Below, piece by piece: positions 1-11,682 of a stretch of 64,000 bases of DNA (position 1 is the stretch's first letter; the number at the start of each line of letters is the position of its first letter). The stretch lies in the NCBI RefSeq assembly GCF_964340395.1, contig NC_135569.1, forward strand, positions 13,070,019 through 13,134,018, given 5' to 3'. The translations under genes were made by a program, and so were the position numbers. The stretch is from Glandiceps talaboti. Taxonomy: Eukaryota; Hemichordata; Enteropneusta; Spengelidae. Below the pieces are notes generated by a model that saw only the letters and a list, made by a program, of their open reading frames with translations, had not been told where the DNA came from and made no database searches.

Positions 1-1065
1 CATAATTTCAAAGTATCTTGCAGTTCCTTCAGTTTTTCGTTATTAAGCGATAACGTCCTAGTAACAGTATTTATTTGGATACCAAGGAATGTGAGGCCCT
101 GAGTGGGTTCAACGACCTTGTCCCAGTTAGTGAAAAACCCTAATTGTTGCAGCAAGCTACAAAGTTTCCTATATACCTACATGCAATAGAACTGTGTATC
201 AGCGATAATTAGAAAGTTATCAAGGTAAACTACAATTGCACTGTTGCCATGCTGATGCATCATTCGCTGCTCCAAAGGGTAGTCATGTGTGTCTAAGGTA
301 GGTCCAGTGGTTTTCATTTTCAAACTTAAATTTTAAACATGTAGCCTGTTGTGAAAAATTACTGATCGGGACTGCTCTATCGACTCATGTTTAAAGGATT
401 CAGTTATTGCCTAAGAGTTTACAGAATGTCCGACAAGTTTACTACAGTCAATGTATAAGATGTACATTTGACGTGCCCGTTTTGGGTACTGTTGTTAAAT
501 TCTGTTTGTAGTCCCCGACATTTACTCTGTGGTTGAGATAGGCAAGGATGTCGACTTTTGATCTTTTTCCACAGAATACGGGAATTTGCAGATATCCATT
601 TTGCTAGCGAGACATGTTCAGGTTTTGGTTTTTGTCGGGCTTTACGAATTACTAATTGTGTGTCCCCCTCGCTGATAAGCTCCGATTCGTCCGTGTCGCT
701 AAATGCACCTTTCCGTGGAGTGATATAATCTGGTAAAAAGAATGGCTTTCGCTCACCTTTGGCTTTGGGCACGTCTGCAGTGTGTAGTGATGCTGTGCCG
801 ACCCCTGACATGACTCTTTTCAGGAAATCGTCCTCGCTTCTCATATTTTCCAACACCTTATCTAGCTCCTTATCATTTGCAAGACCGTTTGTTGTTATTG
901 GCTTACTTTCGGCAGGTGTTGCAAGTGTGCCACTGCTTTGACTGATCTTTCCTCTAATGTTGGACTCCGGTTGTTCAACTCTGATGTCTTTTAGTTCATT
1001 CCATGTCCACTTCAGCATACACCACAGCCCAAGTGGTAGGGACATTTCGTTGCTCAAGAATTTTA
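1..1065 (-). mobile_element. DIRS/Ngaro-like retroelement fragment, copy 1
   Basis: Positions 1-330 match 14490-14870, which encodes a reverse transcriptase on the minus strand. Positions about 420-1060 match the gag-like part of the same element (15600-16050 and 17212-17600). The stretch coding for the RT catalytic motif (about 205-220) reads YLDN instead of YLDD, and an in-frame stop follows, so this copy is dead. It continues past the left edge of the window. It lies in the intron upstream of the FTP exons of gene A, opposite in strand. The class call rests on the style of the RT and RNase H in the longer copy at 13.9-16.1 kb. I saw no tyrosine recombinase and no LTR. Confidence 0.7.
419..1057 (-). 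pseudogene. gag-like ORF1 remnant of the DIRS-like element
   Basis: This is a 212-codon open frame on the minus strand. It shares the block EMSLPLG, the phrase VEQPESNI and a charged tail with the frame at 17207-17596. Compared with that copy it lacks about the first 45 codons; a deletion near 1045-1060 removed them and the apparent Met is internal. The missing part in the other copy has a spacing (W, GLGT, I..L, LG..C.L...W.EL) that resembles a SAM-like helical domain. It is probably a nucleic-acid or oligomerisation protein of the element, not a host gene. Confidence 0.5.
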
Positions 1066-1333
1066 CAACGGATCTATAGCAATATTAATAAAGTTATATA
1101 ATATAACATGTGACAGCAGCCTCTGTCAAGGAACACAGTATCATATCATATATTCATAACCACAGCCTTATACATGGATTTAAACTCCAATAACGCCTGT
1201 GGCTGTTTTTGTACACGCAATTGTAAGACTATCCTTACAGAAGGCATCTGGTACATAATATGATATAACCTTCGTTCAGAAACTCTTCTACAGAAGTGCT
1301 TCATTTCCAATATGTTTGTATTTCCTTGTGCAG

Positions 1334-2051
1334 GATCTCCCGACCTTGAAAACGTTGCTTTGGGCGGAACTGCTTCTCACAGTAGCCAGTATCGTTCTTG
1401 GTCGTATGCAAGCAATGCTATAGATGGTAACACCGAAAGTAGATATTCTTTGAGAAGCTGCACGGAAACCAAAAAGAACCAGAATGCCTGGTGGAAAGTT
1501 GATCTAGGAAGGTCGTATGATGTATATGAGGTTATTGTAACTAATCGTCAGGATTGTTGTAGTAAGTTAAAGTAACTGTAAATCGGTTTACCTTTTGGAT
1601 TGACCTCAATAACCTTTAAGTATAATGAGTTATTCAAAACAGTACACTGTAGAGACTTCAGTATGCAGCAATGTTATTCTGTTTTCTACAGTGACGTGTC
1701 ATAACAATTACATATGAAAGAATAGAATATATCCATACTTCTAAACTGATTTTTTATTATAGTTGAAAAGTTCGTTTGTAATCATGAGATCACATGTATA
1801 AAACAGAGTTATTATCTGGTCTGCAGGTGAACGAATTCTAAATGCTGAAGTGAGAGTAGGAAACAGTGATAACATTGGTGAAAATACACGTTGTGGAGAG
1901 TTAGTTGGGCCAGATAGAGTCAATATGGAAACTTTGACTTTTCAATGTGATGGGCTTGTCAGTGGTCGCTATGTCAGTGTACAACTGGTGAATCGAAAGG
2001 ATCAGCTACATATATGTGAAGTTCAAGTCATGGTACCTAAACATGTCCTTG
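1334..2051 (+). other. FTP (fucolectin-like) domain cassette of gene A
   Basis: Two exons (1334-1561, 228 bp; 1827-2051, 225 bp), both entering and leaving in phase 1, encode one 151-residue FTP domain. Fucolectins bind fucose in a Ca-dependent jelly-roll fold, with the published motif H-x24-R-x-D-x4-(R/K) and a vicinal Cys pair. Here R-Q-D-C-C-S-E-R keeps the R-x-D-x4-R part and the Cys pair. The expected His region reads CTET, so the His is missing. Ligand binding is therefore uncertain. Confidence 0.7.
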
Positions 2052-5000
2052 GTAAGTGGAGACAACAAAATATAATTTTCCAAACATCTAGATACTACAC
2101 CAATATTTCATAAACCGTCTCTCTCGAAAAGAATAGGATTGGTGGAGAAGTACCAAAAGCAATGGAAGAAAAAGAAAAAGTATATACATAAACACACCTT
2201 TAAATTACTTTTTTAATTGTTTTTAATTTTGCAAAAATATTGCTTGGACCCGAAAATAAAGGAAATATTGGTCAGAAAGAAAACAGATAATTATACATGA
2301 AGGTCTACAACGCAAGGAATTTAACTTTTTTGTTTTAAATATTTCCAAAATGTTTAGGGTCGGTCAAATTATCTTAAACACACTTTTTGTTTACATTGCC
2401 TAAATTAAATGACTGTGAAATGTGCATTCTGAGAATATAAACTATTAACTGACAAACTGATTTGAGAAATTTGAATGCCAACAGTTTATACATGACTCTG
2501 TTTTATGTTGACTATCTCCTTTTTAACATACTCATTTGCTTTACATATACAGTGATGTCACAAATAACGGCATTAGCACCAGACAATTCTACCACAAGTG
2601 TCTCTGACGAACAGGTATGAAACGAGTCATATGTAACGACAGATCATATTAATCTTATGCAGTTTCCATAGTGACATCATTCATACTACACATTTAACCA
2701 CAAGGGACATGTCCCATTTGGTCGAAGATATCATTGCCACAACTGCTCCAAAGTTAGATACCGAAAGAGTTTTATCCCGTCAGATTGTTAAATCGATGCT
2801 AAGTTGTAATTGTGTAGCTTTTCGTTGCTTTTACTTGCCTTTTTCAGGGGTTTTGTGTACATTTAAAAAGAAATAATTCTGTACATTTGTGAGCTGAAAA
2901 CTATGTATCCCTTGAGGACTAATAAATGAATAATAATGTGAATGAAATTAGAATTTGATATCACAAAATATTCTATAAATTATACTTTTGGACACCCAAA
3001 GACATCCTACGATAAATCTAAATCCAAAGAAGGTGCAATATGCCACAATTAACATATGCAATCAAAAGCGCTTACATTGAAGGTACAATACATTGTGCCA
3101 AAACCTAGTAAATAACCCACTTATTAATTAAAAGTGGAACAAGCTGAGAGATAATACTCGAATCAACCCACGATTAAGCTATTCAAGTATAATGCAATAT
3201 CGATGAATGCCTTCTATCACATTGCAATTGTCTACTAGTATTGTTACAAAACTTGACTGCATAATATTCATTTCCTACTAGGTCTCAGTCAGTTGCAAGT
3301 GATCTTTCAGAAAGTAGAATAATGTCGGTACGTTTTAAACTTGCAGCAAACATTATACTCATAAATTAATTTAATTTATGTCACTTTGAGGCGTTTATCC
3401 TTACATAGCTGTCAGGTGCTCGACTGATGTGAACCTACCCTTCTGGGCGGCGAAGTGGTATACGAATTCTGCTTCGCGATTGACTGATTATTTTCAAAGG
3501 TTATCAGCATTTATAGAGATTACCAGTTTTTCTAATCGTAGATTTTTTCATGTTCGTACTACAGAAAATACAGTATGATTTATATATATATTGGCAAATA
3601 AAAGGTTGTGGCTACAAAGAGATTAGTCTAAGAGTATTTCGTGGTGTTATCTCTATCGGTATCTCATGCAGAACATCACCAAATAACTTACATATTCCGT
3701 TGCCCTAGATTTTCCGATAACCGCCAACCTGTCCGAACACATTTCCAAATTTAGTTGAGATACTTTATAAGATTTTCAGAGTTGAAAAGTTACCGAAGTG
3801 CCATATTTTATCACTCAAAATTATGTAAGTTGGTAGCATTAAATCAATACACTTGTAATTAAGGTAGAAATAATCCTGATTGGACATTCGCGTGACGTTT
3901 GAAAGATGAAAGGAATGTGTCCTGGAAGTATTATTATATGTTAGTTTGTTACTTTCAGCTCAAAGAGAAAATGGATAACTTGTACAATATCACAGAGAAT
4001 CTACAAGGAATTGGTGTAGTATTGGAAGAGAGAAAAGAGATAGCTGAAGGTAAGCATAAAGAGAACTCATTCTTAGAGAGAAGCTTTTTATCTAGGTTGT
4101 GTTTTTCCCTGATAATAATGTAAAATATGATAATATAAATGAATCGTCACATCTCGTGTTGTCAGGCTGCTTAATTATAGAAATTCTTTAATCATTGTCG
4201 TGATCACGTGACTTAGCCTGTAATGCTAATGTTATTCGAACAACTATATATGGGTTCTTTATTTAGCTGAAATGGCCGAGATCGTCTTTAGAACGCAAGG
4301 AGGCCGATATTTTCCAGACACACATTGAAAGTTCAGTACAATTTCCATATTTGTTATTGGAATACGGAAACTGTACTGAACTTTCAAAGTGTGTCTGGAA
4401 AATAAAGGAGTCGGGCCACCAGTATTCCATCAACTAGGCTATCAATGCCCACGCAGCCGCCTACTCCAATGCAACAAAAATGTGCAACCTGTGTCTCACT
4501 GAGAAGATGTTTATCATCAGTGCGAATAATTTGGGGCTCCTCAATAAATGATCAGTACTGATTTCAAAGTGCCACCATGAAAACAAATACATTCTATCAT
4601 TCTACCATGTCACTCGAGCAACGCGAATTACATCCGGGTACCAGTTCTTCTGAGAGTTCGAATTCTATCACTTGAATTTCCTAATTGAAGATTAATCTTT
4701 CACAGCAATTGTGGCCAACATTGATCACGTGATGGATAGTACTGCAACCATTATGATGTCATCACCTGACAACGAAACTCTAAGTCCTGAGATAGTCAGA
4801 GCCCTGACCGAGAAAACCATGAACATCCTGGAGATGACAGCTGATTTTGTTCTGAACAAGATGGAACCTGATAACTACCCTGTCGTCATCAACACTTCAA
4901 GTGTATTGTTGAATATGGAGTCTGGGACTGTAGACGGTATGGGAAACAAGACAGTTGACCTGGGTCATAGCAGCGGCTTTGAAATTCCATCTGCAGATAT

Positions 5001-8000
5001 CTTATTCCCAATGCTGGACAAGAATAGACATGTATACGTAAAGGTGATGATATTCAAATAGACGTCGAGAAATTTGTTTGGTATTACTAAACAAAATGAT
5101 CGTTATTTTTTTCAACCCAAGCAAACCAAATCGAACGCGTTCAAACAGTAAAATATGAAATTTATACCCTGGTCGTTTGAACACGTATTCCCCTAGTATG
5201 TGATTGGTTCTGCGATGCCCATAATATGGTTCAAAACCTACAAAATCGTTGTTATTTCAATGATTATGCGTGTGCAGGTGTAATCATATTATTCCCCAAT
5301 ATTTTCAATAAATATATTTCTGCATTGTGCCATGAATTACTCGCAACTGCATTTTGCCATAAAATACTGCCTGCCACCAACGTTGCCTTTCGACATACTG
5401 TGCGTTCTTTCAAGGGAGGCTATACAGCATAGTGGTACCTAACTATTCTGATTATCAACACATGTATCTTGTTAAAAAAACGCTCAGAAACAGCGCCTCT
5501 AGTGGCCAAACTGTTGTGATTTTGTATCTTATCACATAACCTTGTGCATATCTTCTACTGTGTGACGTCAAACAGGGCAGATAAAAAATGCTTATCACCT
5601 CTGTTCTACCGAACTTTTTTTCTTAACTGTTTGAGTGTTCCTGCTACGCTACGGTCAAGTTGTCGTATAAATAAGTATGTACTTTGAAACCGTAAATGCA
5701 CACATTACTTTACATACATCATTGGGTGGTATGAATCAGATACGTGAAGGTACATTTTATTTTTGTTGAACAGATTTTAATCTAGCTAAAAATCATGTAA
5801 GCTTACATTATCGATAACAATTTGTATGTAGGCTCGCAGCCGGTACGGATTTCCGTCGAACCAAAGCTCCAAACGTAATCCTGAGCTAATATAATTAAAA
5901 TGTCAGAACAAAAGTCGCATTCAGACAAAGTTTACTAACGTTTTAAAGCTAAATTTGATAAAACATGTACATCGCTAGATTATAACCGATAATTTTGGTC
6001 GAGAAACCACAGCACAGTGTAACCTACACGTGAGGTTGACCTCGCAACAGGTCACGCGATTACGAATTTGCATAACCATCGTACGCCATTTTAGATACGC
6101 GATGAAGAATAAAGTGTGATGAAACGATGCAGTATTCGTAAAATTCGATTCAAAATTGAGGAAAAATGTGGAAAAACTTAATTATGTGATAAATAAACTG
6201 CGCCTCCTATGATTCCGCGGACTTCAAATTCTCACCTACTGGCTCGTATTTGTATTAGTCCGCGGAATCATACTCGGACCTGTATGACGTAAAACTAACA
6301 TTGATTTCGTGGGATTATATATAAGTATTAAAGTGTAAAAATGCAACTATATCCTAATATACGACAAGGTAAAATATAGTAAATAAACAAAATGTGGCAA
6401 TATTCTTACTATAGCATCAGATTTAAAGAGATTGTAAACGAAGAACGACTTTCTTCAATCTACACAGAGAGCGTTTTCCTTTCTGTTTTGTATATGAATG
6501 ATAAATGATATTTCTCACAACAAACATGAATAAATAACTTTATTGTTTTACATTACAGTTATACAGAATCACTGGCAATCCATTCAGTGGAAGAGAACAG
6601 CAGTTTATCTATGACGTACTCGGTTTGACGTATACCTTTACCAATGGGACCAAGATCAATGGTAAGCATAGATAGACTACACACTTTCTCTATTTTAATA
6701 ATTCATTTTTAAAATCAAATCATTGACTAAAATTAAACATTTGTAAAAGTTTTGAATAAGTCCATGTAATACAACTGACCAGGAAAAACAAGGCGATAAT
6801 TGGTTGAATTTATTTTACAGTAACTGACACAAAGGAAGATATTGGAATTTGGTTAGGAAGACAAACGTCTAGACGTTACCATGGTGATAATGTGATCGTG
6901 ACCCTTTCAGACAATTGGAAGAATTATACCTGGAGTGGACAGGTAAATGTTGTAAATATTTTGATACAATACACTAGTCGTAGTAATAACACCCATGGCA
7001 TGTATGCCATTACTAAGATTACAATATTGTCACCAACATCCCTAGCATTTATACCTGGTGCAGGCCAGGAAAAACATGTTTGAAGAACAATTATGGAGTT
7101 TATACCCGTCGTTATAAATCAATGTGCGACTACGTCATAGAATGACTGTTATGCTTAAAATATGACTCACGACGTTCAAACTTGTTATTACTTTTCTGAC
7201 GTTATTATTTATTAACTTAGTGCTACATCATTTCTGTACATTTCCTTCTTTTAGACAGAAAATACTGGTGACCTTTTGACTGTTAGTGACAAGGCCTTAT
7301 AGTTCTAGTCTTGTTTATCTTGGCTGAACAAATAAAACGTATTAGTAAAAATAATATCTAAACATTACATGTATATATCATCACTACTATAGCAGTTCAA
7401 ATTTAATTACCGTCTATGTTTTGTTCCAAGAGCAGCGTTTCTGACCAATTAAATAATCATAAAAACGCAAAATACTAGTAGCTCCTTTCAAGGAGTACAA
7501 ATGCAAGACTGGTTTCATCTACGACTTGCATACTTTACGCTTATGACAACCATAAATAGTCATTAAGTCCACATCACGTGATTCTCTAAAAATAAACTAA
7601 TAAAATTGGTAAAGCTTGCTTAGAAACGGCCTTCTGTGTATCAAGTTGAGGAATTGTGGGACACAAAAGCTATTTAAAGGTTTCACACCAGTCCGCTTGA
7701 TAAAATAAAGCTGAGCAAATATTGGAAAAAGGTTAACCTTTTAGATGACATGTTTTTTGTATAATTTGTATGTAACTACACCCTAAACTTATGTTATAAT
7801 TGTGACATTCTTAGTTTTCCAGGAATGTCTCCTCTCGATGGACAATATGACTTTTAATTCTAAACTATATTAGACAATTTAAATTCAGGTTACCAGGTTT
7901 TAAAGGGATAAAGAGAAGTGACATTCCTATTTTCCCCGGAATGTCTCCCCATGGACAATAGGACTTTTAATTCTAAACTAGATTTTAAGACAATTTGTAC

Positions 8001-9201
8001 ACCTCATATTTAAGACAAAATACTTTACTAGGTCCCTAAGCATAACGAAATGCAGCCATTTCAGGTGAAAGTAGTCTCGCCATTGTTCCCCCTTTAACGT
8101 CTATTTTCATGTTGTACAATGTTACAGGTCTCACAGCCATTCGCTGCCCTGCAAATTACTCTTGTTGGAACAGGACACATTCTGGCAAACACAACTGTTA
8201 AGGTGTACTACCAAAACAGCCGTAGAAACACCAGTGAGTGGATATACTCAGCGGCCATCAAGATAAATGGTACATCGTTCGACGCTTTCGTCCCAGAACA
8301 TGAAATCTGGTATAATGGAAATTATACATTTAACTTTGACTTGCCAGCAGGTGAGTGACCGCAGAAAGGAATAGAAATGCACAATCGTTTGTAGTATATT
8401 ACATGAAAAAAATGGATAAAGATTCATCTGGGTGATACCTTTGCTGACCATTCTTAATTTGAGTTAATACGGAAACTGAAAGTACTACAATATCATTGCT
8501 ATACACACATCCACACACACACACACACGTATACACATACATTAAATGGAATAAATAGCGTGGCTACGCATCAAAAAAACTTGTTATGCCACTTATCAAC
8601 TGTTAGAGATCGGTAATGAAAAGAAGGCTATTGTAATATGATTCACCCAAAACAGCCGAACATCAGTAAGCCAGTTCTTCAATTTATAAATCAATCTATT
8701 TATGACAAGCACATGACAAGCACAATTTCATCATTGCAGATATTCAGACCAACTTTACTGTAGGTATGGCTCAGCACAGATGTGACTATTGGAGTGATGA
8801 TGAAGGACGATGGAGACAAGATGTATGCCGGGTAAGATGATTAAATATACAAATAGATTAAAGTTAAAGAATTTTGGAAATCTATCAAGCTTTTCCCGAT
8901 TTGACTGAGATAATACCTAAATACATACAGTACTGACCTAAGTTTCAGAGTGTTTTTCGAATGAAATGCACTATATATTCATAATATAATTAAATAATTT
9001 AAAGTTGAACAGTGCACCGAAAGTTCTTATCAGGCTGTGTATTTCTGCTGTTGGAGTCGATCTCAAAGTTTAAGCGAGAATGTATTTTGGAACTTGACAT
9101 GTTAAATGACATTTAATGGTGAATGTTTTTTTTTAACCTCATAGGTGTCTCCAAGATCTAACAACAATGCCACGCTGTGTCTGTGTAATCGTCTGACTTA
9201 A
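1334..9201 (+). CDS. Gene A: FTP-lectin / polycystin-like GAIN-GPS protein, 5' partial
   Basis: Exons by splice sites and phase: 1334-1561, 1827-2051, 2553-2614, 3959-4049, 4706-5043, 6559-6661, 6821-6942, 8128-8350, 8740-8831, 9145-9201 (stop 9199-9201). They join in frame to 512 residues. The first two exons form one fucolectin-type (FTP, F5/8C-like) domain: NAIDGNTES, AWWKVDLG, then NRQDCCSER across the splice, and HICEVQV at the end. A linker exon, a helical exon (LKEKMDNLYNI) and a GAIN region follow. The last exons give a GPS-like C-x2-W...W-x4-C, then CLCNRLT and a stop. In polycystin-1 and adhesion GPCRs this motif precedes membrane helices; none is encoded here. Many NxS/T sites fit an extracellular protein. 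The signal-peptide exon was not found and probably lies left of the window. Gene B is a close paralogue with the same exon lengths. Confidence 0.72.
2052..3958 (+). other. Introns of gene A around the 62-bp linker exon
   Basis: Apart from the small exon 2553-2614 (ending VSDEQ), this stretch is AT-rich intron. It aligns along most of its length with 18735-20716 of gene B, with small indels, so it was copied with the gene. I see no further exon with matching phase in both copies. Confidence 0.5.
4309..4402. repeat. Fold-back hairpin in gene A intron
   Basis: Left arm 4309-4347 and right arm 4365-4402 are near-perfect reverse complements (left arm contains ttccagacacac, right arm gtgtgtctggaa), with a loop of about 17 bases. 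The corresponding gene B intron (21060-21780) instead holds poly-C, (AT)n and (TTA)n tracts. The hairpin is thus specific to this copy and looks like a tiny fold-back insertion. Confidence 0.7.
5535..6320. other. Block present in gene A intron but absent from gene B
   Basis: The flanks (gccaaactgttgtg on the left, tattaaagtgt on the right) are adjacent in gene B near 22600-22640 but about 790 bp apart here. Either this is an insertion in A or a deletion in B. Inside, 6207-6270 holds a short inverted repeat around tgattccgcggact. No coding frame or transposase was recognised. Confidence 0.5.
7801..8005. repeat. Imperfect tandem duplication in gene A intron
   Basis: Two units starting near 7801 and 7918 share gacattc, ggaatgtctcc, then ttttaattctaaacta and gacaattt. 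Gene B has only one shortened unit near 24020, so the duplication or loss happened after the A/B split. Confidence 0.5.
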
Positions 9202-9299
9202 TTGGCAGAGTATCACATGATGATATCCGTGACATTGGTAACACAGAGTTGATGAGTGAAATGAGCTTATTGTTGCATTTCCAATGTGAAATTGACACA

Positions 9300-9412
9300 A
9301 AACTACACACATATACATAAACAAACAAACAAACAAACAAAAACACAAGTAAACAAACAAACAAACAAACAAAATGCACGCACGTACGTACATACATACA
9401 TACATACATACA

Positions 9413-9446
<34 letters not shown>

Positions 9447-9556
9447 CATACATACATACGTATGTTTGTCTGTCTGTGTCCGGGTTTGTGTATTTTTGTG
9501 CATGTGTGTGTATGTATGTATGTATGTATGTATGTATGTATGTATGTATGCATTTT
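9300..9556. repeat. Compound AAAC / CATA / TGTA array with palindromic layout
   Basis: (acaa)n runs are followed by (cata)n and then, after a short spacer, (tatg)n, which is the reverse complement of the first array. The two arms could fold into a long imperfect hairpin. It sits 100 bp after the stop codon of gene A, and a similar array follows gene B at 25440-25720. Confidence 0.85.
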
Positions 9557-9752
9557 ATTAATTTTTATCGATATCATTTATTTCACAGGAGAATACAGTA
9601 ATAGCAAATTATAAAGCAGTAATTGAATGGATGTATACAGTATAAACTGTACATAATAGTACAGTGACATTCTATAAAATGCTCATCAAGTGACAATGAC
9701 GTCATGCATCAAACTATTATTGACCAAAGTTCAAAATTGTTTTTGTTAACAG

Positions 9753-9806
9753 GTATCAGAAGAATCAAGCCTACACTAAACAGTGTGTCTGTGTAATCAC
9801 TTTTGA
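9753..9806 (+). pseudogene. Second, broken GPS terminal exon downstream of gene A
   Basis: After a good acceptor (ttttgttaacag) the sequence reads like the last exon of gene C (60311-60364 minus strand), identical over most bases. A taa at 9777-9779 replaces the caa codon of gene C, so the frame closes before the CLCN block. The region downstream of A therefore carries a relic of a gene C-type last exon in addition to the exon used at 9145. Confidence 0.65.
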
Positions 9807-10500
9807 CATGTATGACCACTTTTGATGGGTAAGCACCTTTGATTGGTGTGTTCCCTTCGATATGTGTGTGTATCGTCACCTTTGACGTGTGTGATTACCT
9901 TTGACGTGTGAGGTTATCTTATATTTGAGATTACCTTGACATGAGATTATCTGATATTTGAGATTACCTTTGACGTGTAAGATTATCTGATATTTGAGAT
10001 TACCTTTGACATTGAGATTATCTTATATTCGGGATTCCCTTTGACATGAGATTATCTGATATTTGAGATTACCTTTCATATTGAGATTACCTGATATTTG
10101 AGATTACCTTTCACATATGCGATTATCTGGTATTTTGAGGTTACGTTTGAACATTTAAGATTATTTGAGATTTGAGATTACCTTTGACGTGTGGGGTTAC
10201 CTTTGTCATGCGAGATTATCTGATATTTGAGATTGCTGTTGACATTGAGATTATCTGATATTTCAGAAATCCTTTCACATATGCGATTATTTGATATTTG
10301 AGATTACATTTGACGTGTAGGATTACCTTTGGACATTTAAGATTATTTGATATTTGAGATTACCTTTGACGTGTAGGATTACCTTTGGACATTTAAGATT
10401 ATTTGATATTTGAGATTACCTTTAACCTGTAGGATTACCTTTGGACATTTAACATTTATGATTAGTTTTGACAGGTGAGATTCCACTTGACTTGTACCAT
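9788..10500 (+). repeat. Degenerate minisatellite (gattacctttgacgtgt units)
   Basis: Units alternate between forms like gattacctttgacgtgt and gattatctgatatttga, with a higher-order period of about 55-60 bp in the later part (10310-10440). The first unit overlaps the end of the relic GPS exon. The reverse complement lies at 59940-60310 beside gene C. Confidence 0.75.
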
Positions 10501-10987
10501 ACACATTTGAAATATTTCATTCCTTTTAACATGTGGAATTTGACATGTGTTGTTAATTTTGACCAATGCCACTGGTGAAGTACAGCATTTGGACCTTGGC
10601 GGCACCAAAAATTAATAAGAGCCCTTAATGAGTCACGGTTTTAAACCAAATATGGATAATATTAAACACCGCTTAACATTCATTAATGTAAAATGTATAG
10701 TTAGTGGTATTTGAATAATTTTCAGTGAGTATAAGTTGTATGTTTACTATTGGTATTATTTCTTAATTTCTAGCACATAGACTAGATTAATTAAAAGTGA
10801 ACTATATGCAAGGTCCTTGCAACGCTTTTGTTTCAGTTGTAATTGTTGTTGTTTTTGTTGTTATTGTTGTTAATGTATATTGTTAATATCATATGTATCT
10901 GGTGAAATAAATTAATATCATTATATCATAGTCTATTGTGTGTTCATGTTGTCTTTATGTCACGAGTACGTGATAAGAAGACGCAAG

Positions 10988-11100
10988 ATGTATGTATGTA
11001 TGTATGTATGTATGTATGTATGTATGTATGTATGTATGTATGTATGTATGTATGTATTCACGCCCGGACGCCCGCCCGTCTGTCTGTCTGTCTGTCTGGC

Positions 11101-11131
<31 letters not shown>

Positions 11132-11192
11132 GTCCGTCTATGTATGTATGTATGTATGTATGTATGTATGTATGTATGTATGTATGTATGTA

Positions 11193-11243
<51 letters not shown>

Positions 11244-11682
11244 GTCCGTCTATGTATGTATGTATGTATGTATGTATGTATGTAGGTATGTATGTTTGTA
11301 TGTATGTATGTATGTATGTATGTATGTATGTATGTATGTATGTATGTATGTATGTATGTATGTATGTATGTATGTATGTATTCACGCCCGGACGCCCGCC
11401 CGTCTGTCTGTCTGTATGTATGTATGTATGTCTGTCTGTCTGTATGTATGTATGTATGTCTGTCTGTCTGTCTGTCTCTGTCCGTCTATGTATGTATGTA
11501 TGTATGTATGTATGTATGTATGTATGTATGTATGTATGTATGTATGTATGTATGTACGTTTGTATGTATGTATGTATGTATGTATGTATGTATGTATGTA
11601 TGTATGTATGTATGTATGTATGTATGTATGTATGAATGTATGTATGTATGTATGTATGTATGTATGTATGTATGTTTGTGTC
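10988..11682 (+). repeat. Compound (TGTA)n/(TGTC)n array with higher-order unit
   Basis: About 700 bp of atgt and ctgt tetramers. A non-repeat phrase, cacgcccggacgcccgcccg, occurs twice (near 11059 and 11381), and tctctgtccgtctatg occurs three times. Larger blocks have therefore been duplicated, rather than only single tetramers. Long open frames across it are artefacts of a stop-free tetramer. Confidence 0.9.

Larger units (their letters stand above)
9560..11000 (+). repeat. Segment duplicated in inverse orientation at 59210-60486
   Basis: Reverse-complementing 59210-60486 reproduces this stretch: the ttatcgatatcattt start, the broken GPS exon, the TTTGAC repeat zone, the gttgttgttttt stretch near 10850, and tctattg/cgtgtgttcatgttgtc near 10930. 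Gene C carries about 200 extra bases near 59220-59430. Both copies begin and end in CATA/TGTA arrays. Confidence 0.75.

Noticed and set aside
5226-5432. Small gene in the gene A intron (and 22305-22631 in gene B)
   Set aside because: Both are in intron sequence shared by A and B, but the reading frames do not stay alike past about 40 codons and no family motif is present.
9199-9201. Sequencing error creating the stop at the GPS
   Set aside because: Gene B has the same stop in a separately assembled paralogue, and gene C stops at the same place with a different exon.
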